A stretch of 64,000 nucleotides of DNA from NCBI GenBank assembly GCA_007449985.2, contig VIIQ02000112.1, positions 148,501 to 212,500 of the forward strand. The letters are read 5' to 3'. Both the position numbers and the translations under genes were made by a program. The DNA is from Desmodesmus armatus. Lineage: Eukaryota; Chlorophyta; Chlorophyceae; Sphaeropleales; Scenedesmaceae. Shown here piece after piece: positions 23,015-34,847 of this stretch. Each line of letters begins with the position of its first letter. Positions within the stretch are counted from its first letter, which is position 1. The notes under the pieces are model-generated. The model made no database searches. It saw only the letters and a program-made list of their open reading frames with translations, and had not been told where the DNA came from.

Positions 23015-26000
23015 AGGCAATTAAGAGAGGGGCCAGGTGCTTGCATGTGACAAAAGGTGAAAAGCTCCTTGATTGGGATGACTTGCGACAGTTACCAGGC
23101 TGACACGACTGACATGCCCTGATGCCTGTGCAGCTTGCAGAACAACAACTCAAGGCAGGACAACAACATGCCGGCAACCAAACTGATTGCCTGCTGGCCG
23201 CCAACAAACCCACACATATGTAGACATCACCCCACCACATGTACATATACCTTTGTGGTCCCAGTGGTACCTCATACCCACCACCACCATATCCACCACC
23301 ACCACCACATGCCCGCCACCACCACCATCATGGGGGGGGCCCACCACATGCCCACCACCATACCCACCACCATACCCACCACCACCACCCTCCACACACC
23401 TGCAAAGTACACGCGGCGCTCCTGCCCCGGTGCGAAGGACACCACACAGGGCAGTGCAGAGCCAGGAGCAAGGTCCACCTGGTAGCCCTCCTGAATGTCA
23501 ACCTGCTTCAGGTCAGACTCACTCACTGTGGGGACTGGAGGGGTGAATGGCACACACCCTACACTCAGCAGCTGCGAGCACGGAGGTAAGCAGGAACAGG
23601 GGGAGGACGTAGGAGTTATGGACGACACAGATGGCACAGCAGTCGTTCAGCCAACACTGTGACGGCAGCTGCGTGACCTGAAACCAGTCAGCCAGCAGCC
23701 AGCCGATATGCATGCGGTCGGTGTCTTTTTTCTTCGCCCACCTCCCCCGCCAGCCGGGGAGTCAACTCCCCCTCCCTCCAGCTACCACCCAGCCCCCCCC
23801 CCCCCCAGCAGCCACGCACCTCCTGGACCTGTGTCAGGGCCACCACCCGTTGCACCGCCAAGTAACACTCCAGAGCCGCCTGGGCCGACACACTGTGCTG
23901 ACCCTCACCCTGCTGCTGCTGCTGCCTGGACCCCTGCTGCTGCTGCTGCTGCCGCTGCTGCTCCTGCAGCGCCCTTAGCACAGGCCACACCCCCCGCCCC
24001 GACATGAGCTCAGCACTGCTGGCCCTTAGCACAGGCCTCAGCATCATATCCCTGGAGATAGGCCACTCCACCCCCAGAAGTGGGAACACTGCCTCACACC
24101 ACATGCTGCCCAGCTGCTGACCAAACACTGCATGAGCAGCATCCAGCGCCTCCTGCAGCAGCTGCTGCTGCTCAGGGTTTAGGAGTGATGCACGCGGCTC
24201 AAACCCTAGGCTGGACTGTACGCTGATTGCCCGTGTGGTGGATAAGGGGGGCATTGGAGGGGCAGGCTCTAGGCCATGCTCTGCAGCAATCCTAAGCTGC
24301 TGCTGCTGCTGCTGCTCAGCAGCACGTCCAGTGCTGCTGCTGACCGGACCCTGCCTGCTGCTGCTGCCGCTGTTGCTGCGGCTCAAGCCGTCCCTGCTGC
24401 TGCTGCTGCTGCCGTCGGCCCCAAAGCCCCACCCAGTGCCGTCATCACCCTCATCCCCCTCACCACCAATGCTTTGAGAAGGCCGGTGCTGGTGCCGGTG
24501 CTGGCCAGCAGCAGCATCTCCAGCAGCGGCAGCAGCAGCAGCCCCTGTCACTGCACTTACAGGCAGCAGCTGGTGCAGCAGCCAGCCCAGGAGCCATAGG
24601 CCCATCGGCGGCATGCTGCGCAGCTGCAGCAGCTGCATCAAACCGGACAGCAGCTGGGGACCAAACCCGGCAAACGTACTGCTGCCAGGCGTCACTGCTG
24701 CTGCTGCTGATGGCGGGTCACCAGCCGCCTGCCGCTGCTGCTGCTGCTGCTGCTGCTCTGCCTGCGCCCCCCACTGGTCTAGTGACCGCAGGTACTCCAC
24801 AGCCCTGCTGCTGCTGCTGCCGGTGTCACTGCTGCCATCGCTGCTGCTGCTGCTGCCAGTGGCGGTTGCGCTGTCTGGCAACTGCCTAGGCAAGTACTGC
24901 TCTGTAAGCAGCAGTAGCAAGTCAGCCTGCTGAGGTATGCTGCTGCTGCCGCTGCTGCTGAAAGCACCTGCTGCTGGTGCAGGTTTTGAGCCATCCCCCA
25001 GCACGCCTTGATGCACCACCCCTGATGCTGCAACCCCAACAGGCCCTGCTGCTGCTACCTGCAGCTGCTGGTGCAGCAGCTGCACCAGCGCTTCCAGACT
25101 GCTACTGCCTGCGCTAGCCCTACCCCCCTGCTGCTGCAAATGCTTGCGAGGCAGCAGCGACAGTGAAGACAGCAGCTCCGGCTGCAGGCTCTTGCTGTTG
25201 ACTATCGCAACGAACAACCGCAGCACTAGCAGCACCGGCAGAGGCTGCCCACTCTGCAACATTGCCAGCAGACAAGCTCGGCAGCTGCTGCCAGCGCTGC
25301 TGCTGCTGCTGCTGTTGTCCGCCCGGCTGCTGCTGCTGTCCTGCAAGGGGTGGTTGCTGCTGCTGGCGCTGGTGCTGGGGGCTGGCGGCTGCTGCGCTAC
25401 ACCACAGGTCAGTGCCAGCAGCAGCTGCTGCAGAAGGGGCTGGTAGGCCACTAGCAGGAACACACGCTCCAGCACATACACAGCACATACAGGACGCACC
25501 TTGCCAGGACCTGGCTGTCGAGCTGCTGCCTCTGGTCCCCATGACCCGCTGCCCCAGCTCCAATGCCTGTAGTGACCCCCTCCTGCTGCTGCTGCTGCTG
25601 GGCGTGGTGACCCGACCGGGGTGCCAGCAGCAATGCCGCTGCTGTTGCGGTGCAGGCTGCTGCGATGGGCGCTGCTGCCGGCTGCTGCGGCGGCCTGCTG
25701 TGCTGCTCCGGCCTGCATGAGGGGCCTCAGCAGCAGCGGTCGCACCACCCACTGCCACAGGCTGGCGGCCAACAGCTGGGAGATACTGGGCACACCTGCG
25801 GGAATGAAACACCAAACATGTTGTGTTTGCCACATTTGCAGGCTTTCAAGCAAAGCGCTTGGCAAACCTGCACTGCTCTAGTGTAGGACGTACTGCATCG
25901 TTGCAACATCTGCTTTGATAAACCCACAAGCATCATGCATCCCATGCCAATATACGACAGTCTGTCACAAGCTGATGGGTTGTTCAGAAACGCTCAGGAC

Positions 26001-28291
26001 ATTCCTGCCAATCAGCCCTTGATTGTACTATCATTATCACCACTGCTTGATTGGGATGCCAGCTACTGTGGATGCTAATCGTGGCCTCTGCCTGCCTGTA
26101 GGTGCATACCTAGGCTGAGCAGGTCACTGACGTATGACAGCACGTCCTCTGTCTCAGCCAGTTGAGAGTCGAGGGATCCCAGCGCCTGAGCACCTCCGGC
26201 TTCACTTGCAGCAAGGTGGCGGTCAAGCAGCTGCAGCACCACACATCACACCCCACAGCACAGCACGGCACAGCACAGCATGTAGCACCATAACGTCAAC
26301 AGTTCGTTGATTATGATTGCCGTCAGGATCATTGATATGTAATACATAGGCAGCGGCACTATCATCAAGCTGTAAGGTGCATGACCCTCCATGCCTCACT
26401 GCAGCGAAGTGGGCGGCAAGTTGTGCACCAGGCTGCAGGGTTCACCCAAGCCGCCTGACAAGAACGCAGCCACCACCGCACCAGTCTGCCGGCCTGCTTA
26501 GAATTCTGCGACTGCAACTGCATATGCACCTCTTGGGACTGCAGAGCCCCCCCCCCCCAACCACCACCCTCTCCCCTTTCTCCCACCTACATTACCCCCC
26601 CCCCCCCCTCCCCCCCCCCCCCCCCACACACACACACTGCCCCCCCCCCATCCCCTTTCTCACCTGCACCTGTTCTGCCAGGTAGTGTGCCACCTCTGTG
26701 AAGTACTGGCAGGCTGGTGCTGCGCTGACAAAGCTGATGATGTCGGGGTCTGGCACGCTGTACACATTCAGCGTGAGGGTGCGCACCGCTGCACGCACCA
26801 TGCCCTCCCTGTTGTGCGCTAGGCGGATGGCGCGGGTGTAGAGCGGGAAGCCCCTGCCTGTGCTGCTGCTGTTGAGGAAGAAGTGAACCGTGCCTGTGGC
26901 AGCCAGCAGGTGACACATCAGATCAGACAGCTTCAAGATGTGTTTTATCTGTTTGCGTCACATCAGCATGGTCATGTCCACAAAGTTGAGCCAGTCGTGG
27001 GCCATCAATCCCACCCCCCCCCCTCCCCTGACCCACATAACCCTCCCAGCAATCAGACATGCAGCCTTCCCCCTGGCACCCTTGATGGCATTCCTGTGTA
27101 CCTGTGTTGAGTTTGAGGCTGATCGTCTTGAGGAAGCTGATGTAGTAGCCCAGCACCTCTTCATCAGAAAAGTCAAAGTCAAGGTCAACGATGTTGTTGA
27201 TGTGGTTGTTGCTGAACAGGAAGAAGATGCCCGTCTCACTGCGAACATTCTGGATGATGATGCTCAACGTTTGGAGGACCTGCGGGCAGTGGCAGGTGTA
27301 TGTCTTTGAGCGGCACAACACTGGGAGCACCCCGGGGAAAGAGATATGGGGCGAGGATGACCTAGCCCTACCTGCACATGGTAGTGAGGGTGGAGTTGGG
27401 GTGGCGGGAAAGATGCAGCCGTGGACCCAACAGCTACTGCTAGCAGCATTGCACAGGAATGATCACTTGGGAGGGTGTGAGGCCTGGTATGCGTTGCTTG
27501 GAGGGCCGTGGCTGTTGTCAGGCTGGCTGCTCGAGGTGGTTAGTCACCCACCTGCTTGGCCACCTCCCCGGTCCTGTTGCTGGGCTGCAGCAGCACCTTG
27601 TGCAGGTAGGTGAGGATGTTGTTCTCCAGGAAGAAGTCAAAGATGCGAGGCTCATTCTGGTCGCCCCACAGAATGTACTCTGCGGGTGCAAGGCAAGGAG
27701 GTTGGGTCACGTCCCTAGTGGTTCACCCAGCTGCATATGGACACTGGTTACACATGTCCTGGCTGTTGGCGGCAAGGACTGTGGCTGTGCCAGGCATCGA
27801 TCCTTTCTTAGAAGCAGCATATTGCTGGTTCTTGGCGTCCCCACCTACCTGCTATGGTGCGGATTGTTTCCACGACCACTGCACGGTTGTGCTCTGTCAC
27901 AACACCTGTGAAGCAGATCAATAAGGTGAGGGTGCAAGTGATGTGCCACTGCCTTGAACGAAACTTATTGTTGCTATGGTCATATAGTGGCCTGAGCTGG
28001 CACAGGCAGCTGCTGATGCAGGCATTGTTGCCTCGCAACTCCTGCTGTTGTGATGATTGCCTTGCCATCATCATCAGCTGCTGCTGATGTTGTCCTACTG
28101 TCAAACTTGAACCACCACAAGTAAGCCTTTGCATTTGATATGACAGTGAGCCTCAACAGCTCCAGGCTCAACCAAGTCTACCCACCATTCCTCAACAAGA
28201 CATCATACAGCTCTCCAAGCTCCTCCAGGGTCCATTTACGACTGTTTGCGGTGGCAGGTTTGAACCAATTGCTCCAGAAAGACTTCTGCAT
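21383..28291 (-). CDS. CLEC16A: CLEC16A/GOP-1 family protein (FPL domain)
   Basis: Membrane-trafficking protein of endosomes and lysosomes; in animals it acts in mitophagy, autophagy and Rab activation, and plants have a homologue. The start at 28291 (MQKSFWSNWFKPATANS) is supported because the next residues (WTLEELGELYDVLLRNG) match the family N-terminus and the first intron joins in frame to VVTEHNRAVVVETIRTIA (about 27904-27850). Further exons: about 27680-27555 (EYILWGDQNEPRIFDFFLEN), 27281-27104 (FSDEEVLGYYISFLKTISLK), 26893-26664 (MVRAAVRTLTLNVYSV) and 26230-26111. These form the FPL domain, followed by one exon of about 2 kb (25797 to about 23822) with poly-Gln/Ser inserts, then about 23530-23407, 22973-22609 and 22095-21383. 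The total is near 1300 residues, longer than animal CLEC16A because of low-complexity inserts. The C-terminal part (LADGHWVLAFSSGDKAALAV) also fits the family. Exon ends in the last third are less certain. Confidence 0.88.
22304..22642 (-). repeat. CLEC16A exon-end modules (copies B and C)
   Basis: Copy C (22561-22642) is the 3' end of the genuine exon (PSVRGLLRIIK, donor gtgcga at 22608) with the intron phrase aggattgagggtttagccac. Copy B (22304-22470) repeats this within the following intron: a core at 22422-22387 between gcagtgcag and gtgcga codes APSVRGLLSIIK in exactly 36 nt, then the same intron phrase and a second G-run with TG repeat. The core would be an in-frame microexon. Confidence 0.75.
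23270..23400. repeat. CCA-rich minisatellite in CLEC16A intron
   Basis: Repeated ccacca / ccaccatacc / ccaccacatgcc units lie directly after the donor of the CLEC16A exon ending near 23407 on the minus strand, where they read as TGG/GGT-rich. The array is degenerate and non-coding. Confidence 0.85.
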
Positions 28292-28544
28292 TGTTGCTGG
28301 CAGTGGCCCTGGCCAAAACTACATGGTTGTGCTGTTGCCAGATCAGATGGTGTCCAAGCAGTGAATGTGGCCGTGGGCCATGTGCGTCACCAACCGGACA
28401 AGTACAGTAGAGTCCGTGTGCATTGCACGTCCTTCGGTTTGGCCAAAGGCGTCCGTAGGACACATGATGACTCAACCCCAGAATTTCAAGGGGGAGTGAC
28501 AGCTGTGACTATCATACGAAAAATCAACCTGTGTCCTTACATGC
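28292..28544. other. Short gap between tandem genes NUP85 and CLEC16A
   Basis: Only about 250 bp separates the NUP85 stop from the CLEC16A start codon, both on the minus strand. It must hold the NUP85 3' UTR and the CLEC16A promoter and 5' UTR, unless the two are co-transcribed. Confidence 0.6.
28533..28537 (-). terminator. TGTAA polyadenylation-type signal after NUP85
   Basis: On the minus strand TGTAA begins only a few bases after the NUP85 TAG stop codon and is the only such pentamer I found before the CLEC16A start. TGTAA is the usual poly(A) signal in chlorophyte algae. If used, the NUP85 3' UTR would be only about 20-30 nt. Confidence 0.45.
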
Positions 28545-31500
28545 CTACCAAGCATGCACACCCTGCTCGACCACATGGGCCCTTGCCAACCCCCTGCACA
28601 GCGCCAGGCGCACTGCATTGACCGCTGGCGCATCTGGTGCCAACGACGGCCAGTCGACACCCGGCAAGCTGCCGTGACTGCCCTCTAGCACCGCAGCTGC
28701 CACAGAGGGCAGGCCCATGCTGGAGCAGCGCATCAGCTTCAGGAGGCCCTGAACCTCTGCCCGACTGAACGGCATGTATGTGCTTTCAAGCACAGGTGCG
28801 AGGAAGAGCAGCAGCGGTAGCCGCACAGCCGCAGGGGCCAACCCTTCCAACAGCAGCTGCTGCACCGGCTGCCGCAAGTCCGCATACGCCGCCTGCAGCA
28901 GTGCCACCTGCTGCTGCGACACACCCTGCTGCAGCGCACCGCGATCCTGACCCCTGCTGCCGCCAACCATGACACCCTTCAGCTGGTCCTGCTGCATTGG
29001 CTGTTGGCAGCTGCGGACCTCCTGCACTGCCTGCTGCAGCTGCAGCACAGCTCTCAAGAAGTGCAGCTCAGGGTAGCGCTGTGTGCGCTGCTGCTGCTGC
29101 TGGCTGTCATCTGCACTGCCATCTGCCTGGCTGTCGGGCAAGTTGAGCAGCAGGGGCTCCAGATCAAACAGCTCTGGCAGCTCCAGTGGAGTCGCCTGGA
29201 GGTTGCCAGTCTGCAAACACAACAGCCATCATGTTGCACAGAATTTCAAATTCCCTGCAATCTTCCAGGCGGCATCTCCAAGCAGCATGCTGTCCTAGCA
29301 TGCAGAGCATGCCATATGCACTACACTCGCAAAAAAACTGACCCAAACAATACACACCTGACAACACACAGCATCGACGCTCAACACAAGCATCTTGCGG
29401 CATGTTGTTTGGATGCACAATGGCACAGTGACGGCCCTACCTGAGCAAGCAATTGCTGCTGGATTTGGGCAATGAGTGGCGCCACCAGCTCTGCACACAG
29501 CTGTGGGTCGTGTGCCTGCAAGGCCCACTGCAGTGCGGCTGCCATCTGGCCCGACTGCCATGCAGCAGCTGCCAGGCGCTTTGCCAAGCTGTAGGCGGCT
29601 GCTGTGAGGTCATGACGCCTAGCCAAAGCCAAAGCCTGCCCAGCTGCATGCCGATCACTCCTTAGGTACTGCAGCAGCAACAAGGCGACATGCACGGGAA
29701 GGATGGAACCAATCATGCACACCCAAACAAGACAGTTGCTGCAGCAGTTTGAGCTAAGCTTGAGTGGAATGTTGTATCACAGCCCTTACAATACGCAGGC
29801 AACAGCTCTCTCTGAGCAACAGCTCTCTCTGAGTGGTCCACTGTTTGCACGTGCTGCAAGCAAGCAGCTCAGCAAACCCAGCACAGCTACGAATGCAGGC
29901 ATGGCTGGACTCAACTGAGGGGCAAGCAGCTCACGACAGATGCCTGCAGGTCACTCACTGGGCTTGTGTCCAACAGAGCCTCCAGGGCCTCTGCCCCGTA
30001 CACAGGGCACCAGGCCAGGTACTCAGCACCCAGCAGCCATGTTGAGGCAGCTCCTGCCAGGACCTCCACATAGTTCAGTAGGAAGCTCTCAGCCTGGTCA
30101 CACCCCATGTGCGGCAGCGGGCGCGAGATGACACGCGCCGCCTCTGGCAAGCCCCTCATGACTTCAAAGCTGTGTGCCACAAACTGCAGGCTGGTGTAGC
30201 TGCAGTTGGTGGTCAGGCGGATGATCTCCTGCACCTCCTGCTGACATGCTGCCAGCAGCAGCTGCGCGCAAGAACAGGACGGTAAACAACAAGACGCAGA
30301 CTTGAATGGGGCGTGCCAAGCATCCCTCTGAGCATCTGAGGTCTAAGTGTGCTGGCTGGGGGCAGCAGGTGGGGCAAAGAAGGTGCAGCTGCTGACACCA
30401 ATGTGCCCTGCCGTCCGGAATGGTGAAATGCATCAAACACAGCCTCCCACGACAGTCCAGACTGCCAGTGACAACCCAGATAGGGCGACTCACTGCAGCT
30501 GCACACTCATGTCACCCAGCATCAAACCCTGAATCGTCAACTGTGCCACCACCCACAGGGCTGAAGCTCTGACACTGACACCGTGGGCCATGAAGCAAAA
30601 TGACAGAGAACCCAAAAGCCAGGAACCAACTCAACGATAGAGTACTCCCTGTCAGTGTGCCGCAGGTGTCACACAGGATATTCACAAGAAACATGACCTC
30701 ACACACCCGCAAATCCCAGGCGTCACAGCAGACAGACCCAGGTCTCAGCACACACCTCATGGAAGAAGTCTTGGAACTCCCTGTCTGTGTGTCTAGGCTG
30801 GCCCCTGATCTTGACAGCTGCATTGACCAGGTCCTTGAGCCGAATGAGCGGCAACTCCCTGTGCTGCCACAGCAACATGCCTGTCAGCAGCTCCACCCAG
30901 TTCCAGGAGGCCTTGGCCATCTGCTTGCACGCGGGACTCTGCTCGGGGCGCTGTCCGATGAAGTCTGTGCACAGCATCTGCAGCAGGGCGGCCAGGCCTG
31001 CAAAACAACCACCAGCAGTCCACAGCGTACGCAACACAGTTGAACAAACACCTTCAAGGTTACCTGATGTTGACACAAGGGTGAACAACCACAAGACATA
31101 TTACCCGTGCAGCACGCTCAGGGCGGGTGATGGTAACAACAACTACAACCGACAAGGTGTGTGATTTGTTACAACAGGTTTGAGTTGCAGTTGTGCCCTC
31201 ACCTTTTGCTGCAGCAGCGTCTGCATCCATAAGCTCCTGCAGCAGCTCATTCCTGTGGTGGAACAGGTCACTAACCCTGCAGGCAACAACACAACAGCCA
31301 TGCAGGGCTACATTAGCAAAGTTGCCAAACACCATATTGGAGATGTGGGTAACTTGCAGCCCACTTGTCTTTTCTAAATACAACGGCATGCCTGGCTCGC
31401 TTGTCTTGAAGCACAGCCCCGCAGTACAAGTTGGGGGGGGGGGAGTACCTAACGAGGTCGGTACCTAACCAAAAAACGAGGTCGGCTGACCACTGCATCC

Positions 31501-34366
31501 CCACAGCAATGACCACATGACCCACATATGGCGGCTACCACCCCATGGTTGCTCGGCACACCATGGGGCTGATGGCACACATGCATGACTGCGTCCTGCA
31601 TCCACCTCTCTCCCAACCCCAGCAGTCAGAAGCCTTGACTTCACTTTGCAAGTTGCACTCCGCTGAGTGCTAGGGAAGATACGCCAGGGCGCTGCACCAC
31701 ATTGTGGTGGTGTCTGTGATAGCAAGTCCAGGTACCACAACTTGTTGAACTGCTCCCCACATACACATGCAGCACAGCACCTACCTGCTCTCCCACTGTG
31801 CACGCTCCTCCCCAAAGCGCACGATGTCATCCGTCAGCAGGCCGCCCCCACACAGCATCACACTGTCACTGCCAGACTGCCGGGCTAGCCGCGGCACCTC
31901 ACGCAGCAACTGATACACCTCGTCAAAGCCACGCGCCTGCAAGGGCAACAGGGGGGGGGCACAAAGGGGGCCAAGGAGGGGGGGCAAGAGAGGGGGATAG
32001 AGGGGTGTTGGGACTTCTCAGGACCTTGCCAAGGGGTTAGTGACATGATACCCCCTGGCCAGCACAAAGTCACGAGCGACGTCTATGCAAGCTCAGCAGC
32101 CCCAACTCAGGCAGACAACCAGCACCTGCCTCTTGTATGGCTCTGACTACATCTGCAGGGGGGTGGGATGCTGTGCGGGAGTTGGTGCCCGCATGGCTCG
32201 TTGTATTGCTCAGTTGGCATTTCCTCAGTTTGCTGGCGGAACTGAGGGATGTGTCAACTAAGCAATACAACCAGTCAAACGGATATCAACTCCCGCACAG
32301 CATCTCACCCCCCTTGGCACCACCAACATGAACCCCCCTGCGCAGGCAGCTACACAACAGCAAACAGCAGCACACAAGGCACTGCTAGCTATCAGCCGCC
32401 CCCCCCCCCCCCGCCTTAGCCTGACCCACCAGGCCTGCCATGCCCTCGTCCTGCCCAGCCTGTGCCACAGGGTGGTGTGCCAGGAGGCTCATCGCCACAT
32501 CCAGTTGGCCCAACAGCACCAGGCGGTGCACAGTGCCCCAGTATGCCGCGTTGGTGTCCACACGGGGGTCCTGCAGCAGCTCCTCTGCCTGCGCATGCAG
32601 CCTGCTGAAGCCAGGGGTGTCGGCATCAAACAGCGACCCGTGCTGCAGCATCCACCCGGCAAAAGCCTGCAGGACGGGTGCAGACAGAATGGAGACAGCA
32701 GCAGGAGGGGTTTGTGTGATTAGAAAGGTGCCGGCGGCGGCGGACAGCTGCTCTGCACATGGGTGATGCACGGTTGACAGGCTTGGGCAGAATCATGGTT
32801 GTGTCAACCATCACTCAACCAAAGCGATGGCTGTGTCAACCATGACCCCGCCCAAGCCTGTGAATAGTGCATCGACCATGTGCAAGGCAGCTGTGCACCG
32901 CCAGCACGGTCCAGGTTGCCGCTCAACTGCATGCAACAGTGTTGTCGCATCAGCAAGTGCACAAGTCACTCAAATACGTGCTGTGCTCACCTCAGGGAAT
33001 GCTCCCCTGTCCAGGTCATCATACTCCAGGAAAAAGAAGCCCAGCAGCTGCCACAGTGCAGCCTCATATGCCACCTGTAGGTCGTCCTCGCTCGCTGGGG
33101 GCTCAAGGGCAGGGTTACTGCAGGACACACAACCAGCAGGCGATACTGTTACTGTTACGTAACCATGTATACATGGTTCAGGCGGAGCCTGAAAACAGTA
33201 CATATGGCCCTCTAGTAGGTTGCTTGGATTGACTGGCACTGCAATACCGTGACATGCTAACAACATCGCTGCTGCTTGTGCATTTACTGTAGTTGAGCCC
33301 AGCGCACACGATGTCTGCCTGCTGCAGCTAGAAAGGCAGTCAGCGGCTGCTGCAAGCCCCTAAGAGGCCCGCTGCTCGTCCCTGCTGGCAAGCAGCCAGG
33401 TGCCATGCCAGCAATGCTGCTGGCTGTGTGTGCTGCTCAGTTATTACGTACCCGTGCCCCACCATCAGCACGTCCAGCACAGCATCACTGTACTCCTGGC
33501 GAGTCAGCCTTGCCTGCTCCTGCAGGCCTCCCCCTGGACACACACACACACACACACAGGTGTAGGACATGTCTTAGGTGATATAATTCCATTATGATAA
33601 ACACGTCTACCACTATGTGCGTGTCGGAACGCACGTTTCAAGCCTGTCGTCATGACATGCAATTGATGTTTAACACAGGTGCAGGACATGTCTCAGGTGC
33701 AGGAGATATGCCATGCAGGTTAGTCATATTACTTCTGTTGATGTCATAAAATGTTCGCCTGGGGATCGAACGGCTTCTGCTGTTTGATGCATGCTGTGGT
33801 ACAGCCACATCGTATCAGGCAGCGATAAGCACTCCTGCAAACAGATGGTATCGAGCTGCAGCGGACGTTTGGATCATGCTGCAGAGCAGTGCATGGTTGG
33901 GCAACAGCCAAGTTGGCAGGGATCGGGGAGGATGCCATTGCAACTCACTTGCTCTTATGAGGTTTTTCTGCAGGGCAGTGTAGATGGGCAGCACATGGTA
34001 TGCAACTCTGCGCTGTGCTGACGAAAGGCTTGTCCTGCAAGCAAACCCACAGCCGGCAGGACACTCTGAGCGCTTTGCAATGCGCTGAGGTGCTTCTCAA
34101 TGCTATCAATTCAGAACCCCTGAGAAGGCTCACGAAATCAGCAGGGGAGGCACAAAGCCAGCGGGCAACCCTTACCATTCACATGTGCCAGAATACGGCT
34201 GCCGCCCGCCTGCCCCTGTGCTGGGGCACGCCACCTCAGCCACGTGCAGCTGACAGCCCGTTCCCCAACTGAAGCTGAGGCGTGAGCCTTGTGCAGCTGG
34301 CACTGTGCACGGCAGCAGCTTTGGCTCTTCACTGCTGTCCTGCTGCTGCACCACGGCCAGCTCCAT
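28545..34366 (-). CDS. NUP85: Nucleoporin NUP85/NUP75 (Y-complex scaffold)
   Basis: Scaffold component of the Nup107-160 (Y) complex of the nuclear pore. The start at 34366 (MELAVVQQQDSSEEPKLLP) joins in frame (TG|G) to the next exon at about 34010-33952, giving RRVAYHVLPIYTALQKNL. Further exons: about 33533-33453 (ARLTRQEYSDAVLDVLMVG), 33119-32993 (YEAALWQLLGFFFLEYDDL), 32671-32431 (TNAAYWGTVHRLVLLGQLDV), 31938-31785 (EVYQLLREVPRLARQSGSDS), 31281-31205 (SDLFHHRNELLQEL), 30998-30756 (SWNWVELLTGMLLWQHRELP), 30262-29968 (SFLLNYVEVLAGAASTWLL), 29667-29440 and about 29214-28545. The helical-repeat pattern and the order of these segments match the Nup85 family; plant NUP75 is the closest named relative. 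About 800 residues. Two long foldbacks lie in its introns. A few middle exon ends are approximate. Confidence 0.85.
32158..32313. ncRNA. Long foldback in NUP85 intron (candidate hairpin RNA or MITE)
   Basis: Outer arms of 27 bases (32158-32184 and 32287-32313) pair with one mismatch. After an asymmetric bulge, a second stem (gttgtattgctcagttg at about 32199 against caactaagcaatacaac ending about 32271) pairs with one mismatch, and an inner stem (cctcagtt / aactgagg) closes a short loop. The structure lies wholly inside one intron. It could be a miRNA-type precursor or a remnant of a foldback transposon; no target-site duplication is obvious. Confidence 0.55.
32727..32905. repeat. Second long inverted repeat in NUP85 intron
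   Basis: The left arm (about 32727-32812) and right arm (about 32827-32905) are imperfect reverse complements over about 75 bases, roughly 80 percent identical, with shared blocks such as cagctg, gcacatg, acaggcttgggc and atggtt. The loop is about 15-20 bases. Short reading frames on the two strands mirror each other (PKPVNRAS / PKPVNSAS), as expected. It lies in the intron next to the one that carries the first foldback. Confidence 0.75.
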
Positions 34367-34847
34367 GATGCTGCTGTGGCTGCGACTGCGAGTGGTGAAC
34401 TTTCAGCTTTTTTTCTGTACTTGTCTGATGTAAGAGACAAAGTACCCAACGACCAGGGCAGCAAGCCACTACAGTGATCTGAGCAAGATGATCAAAGTCC
34501 AAAGTCGTTCTGAAGGCTGAATGGGTGCTGCGCTTCATGCCGCGCCACAGAGCTCCTGTTCACTTTGTGTAGCACAACAAGAAACCGCGACTTAGTTTCT
34601 CACTGTTATTTCCCTGCTGTTGGTGACCAATGTCCCTCAGGTACCGCCCGAGACTTCAATCTGTGCCCTTTCGAAGTCTGCAGCACAGCGTGGCAGCCGT
34701 GGCACACCCAGCAAGTGCGCACCACCACAGACAAACAAGCCAGCACACACAGAGATGCTGCAGATCTGCTCTCCCAAAGTTCTCTCTCTTGGCTGACACC
34801 CCTCCACTCGATAAGGCTGTACGTGCCGGCTTATTCGCTTTACCAAC
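34367..34847. promoter_or_regulatory. Divergent promoter region, NUP85 / BIRC6-like E2
   Basis: The 481 bp between two ATG codons pointing away from each other must contain both 5' UTRs and promoters. I see no clear TATA box, and other regulatory words cannot be supported from sequence alone. Confidence 0.5.

Noticed and set aside
23270..23400. CCA-rich array considered as a CRISPR-like or coding Pro repeat
   Set aside because: Units vary in length, have no spacers, and lie in an intron of a eukaryotic gene.
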